DNA from: Jatrophihabitans sp035642535
GTDB lineage: Bacteria > Actinomycetota > Actinomycetes > Mycobacteriales > Jatrophihabitantaceae
Assembly (NCBI GenBank): GCA_035642535.1
Contig: DASQSE010000097.1
Coordinates: 32,429 to 96,428 of the forward strand
Direction of reading: 5' to 3'
DNA length: 64,000 bases
A program made the position numbers and the translations under genes. Under the pieces are notes generated by a model. It saw only the letters and a program-made list of their open reading frames with translations, did no database searches and was not told the origin of the DNA. Of this stretch, positions 1-8,442 are shown piece by piece (the first letter of the stretch is position 1; each line of letters opens with the position of its first letter).

Positions 1-498
1 CTCGATCGCGTCCGGGTCGAGGGCCAGCTCGGCGGAGGTGGAGCCGACCACCTCGACCCCCTGGCTCGCGAAGTAGTCGGCGCCCAAGTCGTTGTATTCG
101 GGCGCGAACCAGGGTGCTCCGATCAGCGCGAGACGCTGCACCTGCAGGGTGCGCAGCGCAGCGATCGCAGCGCTGCCGGTCGCCACGACCGGCAGCCCGG
201 TACGCCGCGCCAGCCGAGTCACGATCGCCTGCTCGGCGTCGGCGCCGATCACATAACCCGTCGTGGTGGATGCGTAGGCGATCAACTCGATCGGCTCGGC
301 GAGCAGTTCGTCGGCGCCGCGATCGAGCAGCACCGGGTCCGTCAGTGCGACCAGCGCCGCGGCAGTCGCGGGATCACCGGAAACCCGCTCGTCCTGGATA
401 CGCACGACGCGGGTGACCAGTCGCCCCGGCGCCATCGCCGCGAACTCCGCCTCGGGCCCGACCGCCGCATGCGGGGTGAGCACCCCGATCCTGATCAC
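1..498 (-). CDS. Maleate isomerase / arylmalonate decarboxylase-like protein (3' end outside window)
   Basis: The minus strand is open from a GTG at 498 to the window edge, giving 166 residues without a stop. The N-terminus reads MIRIGVLTPHAAVGPEAEF, followed by an AYASTTTGYVIGADAE segment and a LALIGAPWFAPEYNDLGADYF segment. These are typical of the Asp/Glu racemase superfamily branch that holds maleate cis-trans isomerases and arylmalonate decarboxylases, which use paired active-site cysteines. In this part the first expected cysteine position reads Ala-Ser-Thr, so the reaction cannot be assigned. The gene lies 40 nt downstream of the GH4 gene in the same direction and is probably the third gene of the IclR-GH4 operon. 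Partial: about one third of a usual ~240-residue protein is missing. Confidence 0.75.
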   Translation of the reverse strand, partial: MIRIGVLTPHAAVGPEAEFAAMAPGRLVTRVVRIQDERVSGDPATAAALVALTDPVLLDRGADELLAEPIELIAYASTTTGYVIGADAEQAIVTRLARRTGLPVVATGSAAIAALRTLQVQRLALIGAPWFAPEYNDLGADYFASQGVEVVGSTSAELALDPDAIE

Positions 499-538
499 GG
501 CCTCAAATTACCGTGGCCCTGGGGCAGCACGGCGTGTG

Positions 539-1924
539 TCAGGGCGACGGTGCGACGGCAACGCGCGCCCACTCCGGAAGCAGCTCGCCGTGCGCGGCTG
601 CGAGCTCGTCGCACAGCTGCCAGATCTGCTCGGTGGTGAGCGTAGCCGCGGTGTTCGGGTCGAGCATCGCAGCGTGCCGAATCGCCCTGGCGTCCTCGTT
701 CAGCATGGCGCTGACCGTGAGTTCTGCGACGTTCAGAAAGGCCCGGTTCAGCGCTGCGCACTGCGGGGGCAGGTCGCCGACGTGCCACGGATGCACGCCG
801 TCACCGTCGACGGTCGAGGGCACCTCGACGCCCAGCATGCCGGGCAGGTTCGTGATGAGCGCGGTGTTCGCGACGTTCACCTGGATGCGCCGCGGCCGAC
901 TGGTGACGACGCTGTGGATCACCTGCGGCGCGTACTCGGTCGCGGTGGACTCGATCGGTATCTCGTCGCCGGCCGCGATCGTCGCGCGGGTGCGTTCGAA
1001 GGTGTCGACGTTCTCCTCGCTGATCTCGATGTACGCGTCCACCGGGATGCGCAGCCGCGCGATCTCGCCGGTGTCGCGGAGGTACCACGGCACGTATTCA
1101 CTGGAGTGCTCGCTCGTCTCGGTCGGGTAGTAGCCAAGCCGCCGGTACATGTCGACACGCACCCGCCGTCGCAGTTCCGGATCTGCGGCGATCCGCGCGT
1201 CCAGCACCGGATACAGATCTTGGCCGTCGCGGGTGAACTCGAGCAGCCAGGCCTGGTGGTTCACTCCGGCGGAGCGGTACGACACCTCGTCCGGATCGAT
1301 GCCCATAACCTCGCACAACCCGACAACGGTCCAGTACACCGAGTGGCACAGCCCGTACGCGCGCAGCTGCGGCGCAACGGCGGCGAGGTAGGAGATGTTC
1401 ATCGCCATCGGGTTCGTGTAGTTCAGCAGCAGCGCGTCCGGACACACCTCGGACATGTCGCGCGCCAGGTCGGCGAGCAGCGGGAAGGTGCGCAGCGCCC
1501 GGAAGATCCCGCCGATGCCGAGCGTGTCGGCGATCGTCTGCCGCAGCCCGTACTTCGCCGGTATCGCGAAATCCGTCTTCGTGGCGGCGAGGCCACCGAT
1601 CTGGACGGTGTTGATCACGAAGTCGGCGCCGTCAAGCGCGGCGCGGCGCTCGAGGTACGCGACGATGCGCGGCTGCGCGTCGAGTTGCCGCGCCACAGAA
1701 TGTGCGACGCCCGCCGCGGTCTCCAGCCGGACCGGGTCGATGTCGTGCAACCTAAGTTCGACGTCGGCGAGTTCGGCGAAGCCGAGCAGATCGGCGACCA
1801 GGTCGCGGGTGAACTCGACGCTGCCCGCGCCGACGAAGCTGACGACACATCGAGTGCCCTCGCTGCGCTCGGGGAGAGGCTGCGCGCGGACTGTGCTTAT
1901 GGATTCGCTCGCAAGCTCGCTCAT
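539..1924 (-). CDS. Glycoside hydrolase family 4 (alpha-glucosidase/galactosidase/glucuronidase type)
   Basis: 461 residues, normal for GH4. These enzymes cleave glycosides with NAD+ and a divalent metal by transient oxidation at C3. An N-terminal Rossmann motif (VSFVGAGSVEFTRDL, about residues 30-45) is followed by LLNYTNPMAMN, the metal-site GLCHSV cysteine and GVNHQAW, all hallmark GH4 motifs. No signal peptide is seen, so it acts in the cytoplasm on an imported substrate. The ATG at 1924 overlaps the IclR stop as ATGA, so the two are translationally coupled. The reading frame stays open far upstream (to about 2425) but that stretch is antisense-like arginine-rich sequence inside the IclR gene, so the coupled start was chosen. 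Substrate (neutral sugar, uronide or phosphosugar) is not decidable here. Confidence 0.9.
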   Translation of the reverse strand: MSELASESISTVRAQPLPERSEGTRCVVSFVGAGSVEFTRDLVADLLGFAELADVELRLHDIDPVRLETAAGVAHSVARQLDAQPRIVAYLERRAALDGADFVINTVQIGGLAATKTDFAIPAKYGLRQTIADTLGIGGIFRALRTFPLLADLARDMSEVCPDALLLNYTNPMAMNISYLAAVAPQLRAYGLCHSVYWTVVGLCEVMGIDPDEVSYRSAGVNHQAWLLEFTRDGQDLYPVLDARIAADPELRRRVRVDMYRRLGYYPTETSEHSSEYVPWYLRDTGEIARLRIPVDAYIEISEENVDTFERTRATIAAGDEIPIESTATEYAPQVIHSVVTSRPRRIQVNVANTALITNLPGMLGVEVPSTVDGDGVHPWHVGDLPPQCAALNRAFLNVAELTVSAMLNEDARAIRHAAMLDPNTAATLTTEQIWQLCDELAAAHGELLPEWARVAVAPSP

Positions 1925-2736
1925 CTGCCCTCCTGCGGTTGTGCCGGCTCGACACCGTCGCGCGCGTGGAACTCGAATCGATCGATCAGCGCGACCAACT
2001 CCCGACCGGTCCGTTCGATGCCGTACTGCACCATCCGTGAGCGGAGTCCGGTCACGCTCACGGCGACGCGGGGCGCCAACACGCCGAAGACGAGCGGGAC
2101 GCGGGCCGCGACGCACAGCAGCCCGTCCTCGCTCTCCTCGTCGTCGACCGCCCAGCCGAAGGTGCGCACGTCGTTGAGCGACTTCGACAGCATCGTCGCC
2201 GATGTCGCGGTGCGCGCGGTGCGCGCCTGAAGCGGTCCGTGCCGCTGCGCCCAGGCGCGCACGGCCGCGTCGTCCGGGAGCAACTCGGCCAGCAGTGCCT
2301 TGCCGACGCCGGTCGCGTGCGCCGGGTTGCGCCCCCCGATGACCGACGTGATCCGCACGCCTATATTCGCCTCGACCTTGTCGACGTACACCACGTTCGG
2401 GCCGTCCAGCACGCATACATGACACGTCTGGTGGAAGTGCTCGCTGGCCGCGGTCGCCAGCGGATGCATCATGCGCCGCAGGTCGAGCCCGGCGTGGAAG
2501 CGGAACGCCGCCTCCAACGCCGCGGGGCCGAGCAGGTAAGGCCCGCCGGGGACGGTCTGGGTCGCGAAACCGCGATCACGCATCGCAGCGAGCGTGCGGT
2601 GCAGCGAGGGCTTCGGGATGCCCGTGCTGGTCGCCAACTCTTGCAGGCTGACCCCGGCCGGCCGGGTGCCCAACAAGCTGAGCACTGCCAGCGCGCGATC
2701 CACCGCTACGTGCGATGGAGCGGACATACCCGTCAC
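1921..2736 (-). CDS. IclR-family transcriptional regulator
   Basis: 271 residues. An N-terminal winged helix-turn-helix (VSLQELATSTGIPKPSLHRTL, about 29-49) precedes the IclR effector domain, which includes HVCVLDGPNVVYVDKVEA, HATGVGKALLAELLPDD and the late TVSVTGLRSRM-like segment (here VAVSVTGLRSRM). IclR proteins bind small sugar or aromatic acids and repress or activate adjacent catabolic genes. It is first in a minus-strand unit with the GH4 and AMDase-like genes and diverges from the ADH-SDR-lactonase unit across an 89-bp gap that carries an inverted repeat. It is therefore the likely local regulator of both units; this is inferred from position. Confidence 0.93.
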   Translation of the reverse strand: MTGMSAPSHVAVDRALAVLSLLGTRPAGVSLQELATSTGIPKPSLHRTLAAMRDRGFATQTVPGGPYLLGPAALEAAFRFHAGLDLRRMMHPLATAASEHFHQTCHVCVLDGPNVVYVDKVEANIGVRITSVIGGRNPAHATGVGKALLAELLPDDAAVRAWAQRHGPLQARTARTATSATMLSKSLNDVRTFGWAVDDEESEDGLLCVAARVPLVFGVLAPRVAVSVTGLRSRMVQYGIERTGRELVALIDRFEFHARDGVEPAQPQEGR

Positions 2737-2762
2737 TCCTGCCCCATTTGTTCCGTCCAGCG

Positions 2763-2799
2763 AAACGCTAGTCCGATGAGCGGATTGATGCTAGCGTTT
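2763..2799. promoter_or_regulatory. Inverted repeat, candidate IclR operator between divergent units
   Basis: AAACGCTAG (2763-2771) and CTAGCGTTT (2791-2799) are a perfect 9-bp inverted repeat separated by 19 bp. They sit midway between the IclR start (2736) and the alcohol dehydrogenase start (2826). A GGAAGGAGG-like ribosome site precedes the ATG at 2826. The location suits autoregulation plus control of the divergent unit. Binding by the neighbouring IclR protein is an inference. Confidence 0.45.
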
Positions 2800-2825
2800 G
2801 CCGCCATCGGCCGGAAGGAGGTCGG

Positions 2826-3761
2826 ATGCGGGCGCTGGTGTTCGTCGCTCCCGGCCGGGTCGAGTTGCGCGATGAGCCCGAGCCGACGCCCGGCGATGGC
2901 GAGGAGTTGATCGCCGTCCGGGCGAGCGGCATCTGCGGCAGCGAACTGCACGGCTTTCGGTCGATCGGCATGCGCGTCCCACCGCTGATCATGGGGCACG
3001 AGTTCGTCGGCACCACGAGTTCCGGCGAGCGTGTCGCGGTGAACCCGCTGCTGTCCTGCGGCGACTGCGACTCCTGCGCGGGTGGCCGCCCGCAGCTGTG
3101 CCGGCACCGCGGCCTGCTCGGCGTGAGCCGGGCCGGCGGCTTCGCCGAAACCGTCGCCGTGCCGCGCAGCGCATTGCATCGACTTCCCGACGAGCTGACC
3201 TGGGGTGCCGGGGCGCTCGTCGAGCCACTCGCCAACGCCGTGCACGCCTGGTCGCTGCTGCCCACTCCTCCGGCGCGGGTCGGGGTCATCGGCGGCGGCC
3301 CGATCGGCCTGCTGTGCGGCCTGTTCGCACGTGCGCGCGGCTGCGACGTCCAGCTCAGCGAGCCGCTGCCGCACCGTCGCTCAGTTGCCGCCGGCCTCGG
3401 CCTCGACGCCGTCGAAACGCTGCGCGGGGAGAACGACGCGGTCTTCGACGCAGTCGGGCTGCCCGACACCCGGCGGGCAGGTGTCGAACTGACCCGCCCG
3501 GGCGGCGCCGTGGTCTGGATCGGGCTGGCCGAGGACGGCGTCGAGCTGTCGGGCAACACAATCGTGCGTACGGAGAAGAAGGTGTACGGCTCGTTCGCGT
3601 ACACGCCGGCGGAGTTCGCCGCGGCTGTGCAGCTAGCAACGCAGCTGGACCTGTCCTGGACGACCGAGGTGCCGATCGACGAGGCGGATACTGCCTTCTA
3701 CGAACTCGCGGCAGGCCGAGGCAATATGGTCAAGGCCGTGCTGGTTCCGAGGACGGCCTGA
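2826..3761 (+). CDS. Zinc-dependent alcohol/polyol dehydrogenase (MDR family)
   Basis: 311 residues, slightly shorter than the usual ~340. The catalytic-zinc motif GICGSELHGF has Cys37, the GHE motif follows in LIMGHEFVG, and four closely spaced cysteines (SCGDCDSCAGG...LC) form the structural zinc site. The Rossmann fingerprint is VGVIGGGPIGLLCG. It resembles sorbitol, threonine and galactitol dehydrogenases, which oxidise a secondary alcohol with NAD(P)+. A strong AGGAGG-type site lies just upstream of the ATG. Its TGA overlaps the ATG of the next SDR gene (TGATG), so the two are co-translated. In context it probably oxidises a sugar or sugar acid released by the GH4 enzyme. Confidence 0.88.
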   Translation: MRALVFVAPGRVELRDEPEPTPGDGEELIAVRASGICGSELHGFRSIGMRVPPLIMGHEFVGTTSSGERVAVNPLLSCGDCDSCAGGRPQLCRHRGLLGVSRAGGFAETVAVPRSALHRLPDELTWGAGALVEPLANAVHAWSLLPTPPARVGVIGGGPIGLLCGLFARARGCDVQLSEPLPHRRSVAAGLGLDAVETLRGENDAVFDAVGLPDTRRAGVELTRPGGAVVWIGLAEDGVELSGNTIVRTEKKVYGSFAYTPAEFAAAVQLATQLDLSWTTEVPIDEADTAFYELAAGRGNMVKAVLVPRTA

Positions 3762-4537
3762 TGCGCGGGCTGGCCGGGCGCGGCGTGCTCGTGTGCGGGG
3801 GCACGAGCGGAATCGGGCTGGCCGCCGCGCGACGGTTCCTTGCCGAGGGCTGCCGGGTTTACGTAACCGGGCACGGCCGCGACGCGCTGGACGCAGCGCT
3901 CAAGGACCTCGCTGACCTCACGAGCACCGGCACGCTCGCCGGCGGGCAGGTGTTCGACGTCCGTGATCACGAGCGCGTCGGGTCGGTCGTCGCGGACGCC
4001 GAAGCCGCGTGCGGCGCGGTTTCCGTGCTCGCCAACAACGCCGGCATCGCGTCGCGCACGCCGTTCCTCGAACTCGGCGTCGACGATTGGCGGCAGGTGA
4101 TCGACGTCAACCTCACCGGCATGTTCGTGATGGCGCAGGCGTTCGCCCGGCTCCTCGTCGAGAACGCCCGGCCCGGTTCGATCATCAACATGGCGTCCAC
4201 GAACGCCGTCGGCGGCGAGGAGGAGTACGCGCACTACAACGTGTCGAAGGGCGGTGTCCTGCAACTGACCCGCACCATGGCGATCGAACTCGGCGCGCAC
4301 GGCATCCGCGTCAACGCGCTGTGCCCGGGCTACATCGACACGCCGCTCAATGCAGACATCGCGGGCGGGCTCGATGACGGCTTCGCCCGCACCTACGCCG
4401 ACGAGCGCATTCCGCTGGGCCGGGTCGGCACGACCGACGAGGTCGCCGCGGCCTACGCGTTCCTCGCCAGCGACGACGCCTCGTTCATCCACGGCACGAC
4501 GCTGACGATCGACGGCGGGCAGACTGCGGTGATGTGA
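3761..4537 (+). CDS. Short-chain dehydrogenase/reductase
   Basis: 258 residues, classical SDR length. The cofactor motif is GGTSGIG near residue 13, NNAG lies near residue 92, and the catalytic residues are Ser146, Tyr159 and Lys163 (HYNVSKGG). The C-terminal half carries the usual LCPGYIDTP and DGGQTAVM-like end. The ATG at 3761 overlaps the stop of the alcohol dehydrogenase; the open frame further upstream is an out-of-frame shadow of that gene. It is an NAD(P)-dependent oxidoreductase acting on a sugar, sugar acid or keto acid. The specific substrate is not visible in the sequence. Confidence 0.9.
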   Translation: MRGLAGRGVLVCGGTSGIGLAAARRFLAEGCRVYVTGHGRDALDAALKDLADLTSTGTLAGGQVFDVRDHERVGSVVADAEAACGAVSVLANNAGIASRTPFLELGVDDWRQVIDVNLTGMFVMAQAFARLLVENARPGSIINMASTNAVGGEEEYAHYNVSKGGVLQLTRTMAIELGAHGIRVNALCPGYIDTPLNADIAGGLDDGFARTYADERIPLGRVGTTDEVAAAYAFLASDDASFIHGTTLTIDGGQTAVM

Positions 4538-4544
4538 GACGCCG

Positions 4545-5426
4545 ATGACGATCTCGCGCAGCACTCGAGACCAGCCCGCCGTCGTGGCCGGGGCGCCGCG
4601 CTGCGAGCTCGGCGAAGGTCCGTGTTGGGATCCGCGCAGCAACCGGCTGCTCTGGGTCGATCTGCTGCGCGGCCTCGTGCACAGCCTCGACGCCGACGCC
4701 ACGTGCCGCACCGTCGAGATCGGCCAACCGGTCAGCGCACTTGCCGTCGACGGAGACGGCTGGGTGCTCGCCGTCGAGACCGGCGTGCAGCGCCGGGACG
4801 CGAGCTTCGCGATAACCGAGACGATCGACATGCTGCCCCGGCCGACGTCGGTGCGCATGAACGACGCCGCGCTCGATTCACGCGGCCGGTACTGGGTGGG
4901 CAGCATGTCCTACGACGAGCAACCCGGTCGCGGCGCGTTGTTCGGCGTCGACCCGGACGGGCACTGGTCGGCCGTCGTCACCGGTCTCGGCGTCTCGAAC
5001 GGCATCGCCTGGTCGCTCGACGAGCGCACCATGTACCACGTCGACTCGGCTGCCGGCGTCGTGTGGGCGCGCGAGTTCGACGCCGCCACAGGCGAGGTCG
5101 GCGCGGCGCGGGAGTGGTTCCGCAGCTCCGGCCGGGACGGCGCCCCGGACGGCATCGCGGTGGACGTCGAAGGGGGCGTCTGGGTGGCGCTGTGGGGCGG
5201 TGCCTCCGTCGTCCGGCTCGACGCCGGCGGGCAGGTCACCGCGCAGTTCCCGGTGCCGGCGCTCCAGACCAGTTCGGTGGCCTTCGGCGACGCCGATCTG
5301 CGGACGCTGTACGTCACGAGCGCCGCCGTCAGGCTGAAGGAGAAGTGGGCACAGGCCTACCCGGACTCCGGCCGGTTGTTCGCCGTCCGGGTCGACATTC
5401 CCGGACTGCCGGTGGATCGGCCATGA
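4545..5426 (+). CDS. SMP-30/gluconolactonase-family lactonase
   Basis: 293 residues forming the six-bladed beta-propeller of the SMP-30/gluconolaconase/LRE family. Seen are the N-terminal LGEGPCWDPRSNRLLWVDL motif with the metal-binding Glu, the RMNDAALDSRGRYWVGSM motif with Asn-Asp, a GLGVSNGIAWSLDE motif and PDGIAVDVEGGVWVALW with the metal-binding Asp. These enzymes hydrolyse sugar lactones using a divalent cation. It starts 7 nt after the SDR stop and completes the ADH-SDR-lactonase operon, fitting oxidation of a sugar to a lactone and then to an aldonic acid. The stop is only 8 nt from the convergent deaminase gene. Confidence 0.9.
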   Translation: MTISRSTRDQPAVVAGAPRCELGEGPCWDPRSNRLLWVDLLRGLVHSLDADATCRTVEIGQPVSALAVDGDGWVLAVETGVQRRDASFAITETIDMLPRPTSVRMNDAALDSRGRYWVGSMSYDEQPGRGALFGVDPDGHWSAVVTGLGVSNGIAWSLDERTMYHVDSAAGVVWAREFDAATGEVGAAREWFRSSGRDGAPDGIAVDVEGGVWVALWGGASVVRLDAGGQVTAQFPVPALQTSSVAFGDADLRTLYVTSAAVRLKEKWAQAYPDSGRLFAVRVDIPGLPVDRP

Positions 5427-5434
5427 TGCGCGGG

Positions 5435-6676
5435 TCAGAAGACGGTCGTCACGCCGCCCACGACTTCGTGGTCGTCGTCGAGGACGAACAGCAGCCGCCA
5501 CCGGTCGAGCGTCGTACACGGATGCGAGATGCCCAGACGCACGATGTCGCCTTCGATAACGTCCAACTCGCCGGACCAGGAAAGGAACGCGTGTTGGTCG
5601 CTCAACGTGCTGATCGCCGCCGAGCCGAGTTCGATGGTCGCGCCGTCGCGCCAGCGCTCCAGTGGGATGGGCAGGCCGGAGTCGAAGGAGACGTCGCGGC
5701 GGCCCGCGTCCAGCAGCGCCAGCCCGTTCTCGGGCCGCGACACCACCCGTGCCCAGACGCTCAGCGCAGCGGTGAAATGCGGCGCGTCGGGAACCTCGTT
5801 CGCCGCCGGCGTCCCGGTCGCGTAGATGCCGTGGTCGTGGATGAGATAGCACCCGCTGCGCAGCACCAGCCGCGCCCCCTGTTCGCCGCACCACGGGCGA
5901 AGCACCGCGGCCACCCGGTCGAAGAAGATGCTGCCGCCCGCGGTGACAACCGCCTCCGCCGGATCAACCAACCCGCCGTTCACGAGTCGTACGGCGACCA
6001 TCCGCATCGTCTCGAGGAAGGCGTCGACAGCCGCGTCGCCTGCGGCGCTGCGGTGCGGTGCGATCGTGCCTTCGTAGCCGGACACACCCGCCAACCTGAG
6101 CGACCCTGCCGCCGCGATCGCGCTGGCCACCTCGAGGGCGGCGACGACCGTACGGCACCCTGTCCGCCCGCCCGGGTAGCCGACTTCGACGAGTACGTCG
6201 AGTGGTCGCGTCGCATCGCGCGCGCCCCGTTCCAGCAACTCCACGCCGCGCAGCGAGTCGGCGTAGACGAGCAGGTCGCGGCCGCCGGCCGCATCGCGCT
6301 GCTCGAGCAGGATGCGCAGCGCCGCGGGGTCGGTCACCTCGTTCGCGAGCAGCACCCGATTGACGCCCTGCTGCCAGAGCAGCGCGGCCTGCCGGGGCAG
6401 TGCGGCAGTCAGCGCCCACGCGCCGTGCCGCGTCTGGAGGTCGATCAGTCCGGCCGCCAGCGTCGTCTTGGCGTGTGGGGCGAGGTCGATGCCGCGCTCG
6501 GCGCAGTAGCGCGCCATCTCCGCGGCGTTGTGCTCGAGCGCGCTCGCCGACAGCGTCGCGACCGGCGTCGCGGTGTCTCCGTGCGCTACGTTCCAGCCGC
6601 ACGTCGCGAGACCGTCGAGCGTCGGGCGCGCGTCGAGCGGCACGCCTTTGTAGATCAAGGGATCGAGCACGTCCAT
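5435..6676 (-). CDS. Fold-type III PLP deaminase (D-serine dehydratase / D-threonine aldolase-like)
   Basis: 413 residues. The N-terminal alanine-racemase-like TIM barrel carries PLP Lys70 in the PHAKT motif. The C-terminal beta domain has the paired zinc ligands typical of metal-activated D-serine dehydratases: a His in SDQHAFL and a His-x-Cys in SHPCTTLD. Family members include D-serine dehydratase, D-threonine aldolase, 3-hydroxyaspartate dehydratase and 2-amino-2-deoxy-gluconate (glucosaminate) deaminases. It diverges from a RidA gene only 41 bp away. RidA hydrolyses the enamine/imine that PLP dehydratases release, so a dehydratase/deaminase role is likely. Beside a lactonase operon the substrate could be an amino sugar acid (inference). 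Confidence 0.85.
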   Translation of the reverse strand: MDVLDPLIYKGVPLDARPTLDGLATCGWNVAHGDTATPVATLSASALEHNAAEMARYCAERGIDLAPHAKTTLAAGLIDLQTRHGAWALTAALPRQAALLWQQGVNRVLLANEVTDPAALRILLEQRDAAGGRDLLVYADSLRGVELLERGARDATRPLDVLVEVGYPGGRTGCRTVVAALEVASAIAAAGSLRLAGVSGYEGTIAPHRSAAGDAAVDAFLETMRMVAVRLVNGGLVDPAEAVVTAGGSIFFDRVAAVLRPWCGEQGARLVLRSGCYLIHDHGIYATGTPAANEVPDAPHFTAALSVWARVVSRPENGLALLDAGRRDVSFDSGLPIPLERWRDGATIELGSAAISTLSDQHAFLSWSGELDVIEGDIVRLGISHPCTTLDRWRLLFVLDDDHEVVGGVTTVF

Positions 6677-6717
6677 CGAGTTCGCACCTCATCGTCAGGA
6701 GCACCCGGAAGCATGCC

Positions 6718-7101
6718 ATGAGCCGACACGCTGCCACGACCGATCAAGCACCCAGCCCGGCTGGGCCGTATTCACAGAGCATCCGCGCCGGCAACGTCGT
6801 CGTCTGCGCCGGGCAGGCGGGCGCGGTCCCTGCGGGCGAACTACTCGACGGCATCACCGCGCAGACCGAGCAGTGCCTGCACAACGTGCTCGCCGCACTG
6901 GCCGCGTCCGGCGCGCAGGAAGAGGACATCGTCCGCGTCAACGTCTACCTCACCGACGTGGACGACTTCGCGGCGATGAACGAGGTGTACGCGCGCACGT
7001 TCAGCCGGCCCTACCCGGCACGCACCACGGTGTACGTCACACTGCCGGCAGGCATGCTCATCGAGATCGATGCGATGGCCGTCGTGGGCAGCGCATTGTG
7101 A
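6718..7101 (+). CDS. RidA-family reactive enamine/imine deaminase
   Basis: 127 residues, the usual RidA length. Motifs seen are GPYSQSIRAGN near the N-terminus, VVCAGQAG, QCLHNVLAALAASGAQEEDIVRVNVYL, and the conserved arginine and C-terminal Glu in YPARTTVYVTLPAGMLIEIDAMAV. RidA trimers hydrolyse 2-aminoacrylate-type intermediates made by PLP dehydratases. The ATG at 6718 was chosen because homology begins shortly after it; the open frame runs farther upstream but as antisense sequence of the deaminase. It pairs functionally with the divergent fold-III deaminase and precedes the ABC importer by about 60 bp. Confidence 0.92.
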   Translation: MSRHAATTDQAPSPAGPYSQSIRAGNVVVCAGQAGAVPAGELLDGITAQTEQCLHNVLAALAASGAQEEDIVRVNVYLTDVDDFAAMNEVYARTFSRPYPARTTVYVTLPAGMLIEIDAMAVVGSAL

Positions 7102-7162
7102 CGCCGGCGCGGATACCTCAAGCCAAGCGATCGCACGTGACGAGAAAGCGAGGGTGATACCG

Positions 7163-8437
7163 ATGAAGCGAGCGAGACTGGCAACCGCGGTGGCAGCCTG
7201 TGCACTGCTGGCCCTTTCGGCATGTGGCTCCGGCTCGGGGAGCAACGGCGTCACGAAGATCACGATGTGGGAGGGCTACACGGACGTCGAGGGCAAGGCG
7301 TTCCACGAGATCGTCGACCAGTTCAACAAGTCGCACCCGAAGATCCAGGTGTCGCTGCTGGAGACGAACAACGACTACGCCCTGCAGAAGGTCCTGACCG
7401 CGGTGCGCGGCGGCTCCCCGCCCGACATCGCGTACCTGTACGGCAGCTGGGCGCCCAACGTCGCGAAGATCCCCACGGTCGTCGACCTGACCTCCACGGT
7501 GCACGCGGCCGACGTCAATTGGTCGGACTTCTGGCCGGGTGAGCAGGCGGTAGCCACCGTCAACGGCAAGGTCATCGGCATGCCGGCGCTCGTCGACAAC
7601 CTGGCGATCGTCTACAACAAGGCCTTGTTCGCCGATGCGGGCATCTCACCCCCGTCGCCGGACTGGACGTGGGACGACTTCCGGTCGGCCGCGCAGCAAC
7701 TGACGGATTCGGCCAAGAAGCAGTACGGCACGTCCTTCCCCGCCGACGCCAGCGAGGACACCGTGTGGCACTGGGAGGTCATGCTCTGGGAGGCCGGTGG
7801 CGCGATCCTCAACTCCGACAACACCAAGTCGGCGTTCAACTCGCCTCAGGGCCTGCAGGCGATGACGATGCTCAAGGAGATGGCCGTCGACGACAAGTCC
7901 GTCTATGTCGACACCACCAACTCCAAGTACATGGATCTGTTCAACGCCGGCAAGATCGGCATGCTCGTCACCGGGCCATGGGACCTGTCCACTGTCCAGA
8001 TCAAGTACGGCGTGCAAATCATGCCGACCTTCGCCGGTTCGCCGGCCGGGCACCAGAGCATCGCCGGGCCGGACAACTGGGTGGTCTTCAACAACGGCAC
8101 CGCGCAAACCGACGCGGCCAAGACCTTCCTCACCTGGCTGACCGCGCCCGAGCAGGTCAAGCAGTTCTCGCTGAAGACCGGCGACCTGCCCATCCGGAAG
8201 TCGGTGGGCCAGGACGCGTCAGTGGTGAAGCAGATGAATGACTCGCTGCCGGGCATCAAGACCTTCATCGACAACCTGGCCAACGTGAAACAGGCCCGCC
8301 CCCAGGTGCCGTCCTATCCCCAGATCTCCGAGGCGCTGGGCAACGAGATCGTGGCCGTGCTGCTCGGCAAGGCCGCGCCGAGTGATGCGTTGACCCAGGC
8401 CGCCAGCGCGGCCGACCAGGCGCTCGCGAACGGCTGA
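7163..8437 (+). CDS. Sugar ABC transporter substrate-binding lipoprotein
   Basis: 424 residues. A lipoprotein signal peptide (MKRARLATAVAACALLALSAC, lipobox LSAC with the lipid-modified Cys at 21) is followed by a Ser/Gly linker. The extracellular-solute-binding family 1 fold starts ITMWEGYTDVEGKAFHEIVDQFN and includes PPDIAYLYGSW and a KIGMLVTGPWDL motif typical of maltose/sn-glycerol-3-phosphate-type binders. It is the first gene of a complete importer (binding protein, two permeases, ATPase). The ATG at 7163 directly begins the signal peptide. It captures an oligosaccharide or sugar outside the membrane; the ligand is not identifiable. Confidence 0.93.
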   Translation: MKRARLATAVAACALLALSACGSGSGSNGVTKITMWEGYTDVEGKAFHEIVDQFNKSHPKIQVSLLETNNDYALQKVLTAVRGGSPPDIAYLYGSWAPNVAKIPTVVDLTSTVHAADVNWSDFWPGEQAVATVNGKVIGMPALVDNLAIVYNKALFADAGISPPSPDWTWDDFRSAAQQLTDSAKKQYGTSFPADASEDTVWHWEVMLWEAGGAILNSDNTKSAFNSPQGLQAMTMLKEMAVDDKSVYVDTTNSKYMDLFNAGKIGMLVTGPWDLSTVQIKYGVQIMPTFAGSPAGHQSIAGPDNWVVFNNGTAQTDAAKTFLTWLTAPEQVKQFSLKTGDLPIRKSVGQDASVVKQMNDSLPGIKTFIDNLANVKQARPQVPSYPQISEALGNEIVAVLLGKAAPSDALTQAASAADQALANG

Positions 8438-8442
8438 CGGCC

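Noticed and set aside
413..2230. 605-residue plus-strand open frame opposite the GH4 and IclR genes
   Set aside because: Arginine-rich composition and no family motifs; it is the antisense shadow of two clear minus-strand genes with coupled ends.
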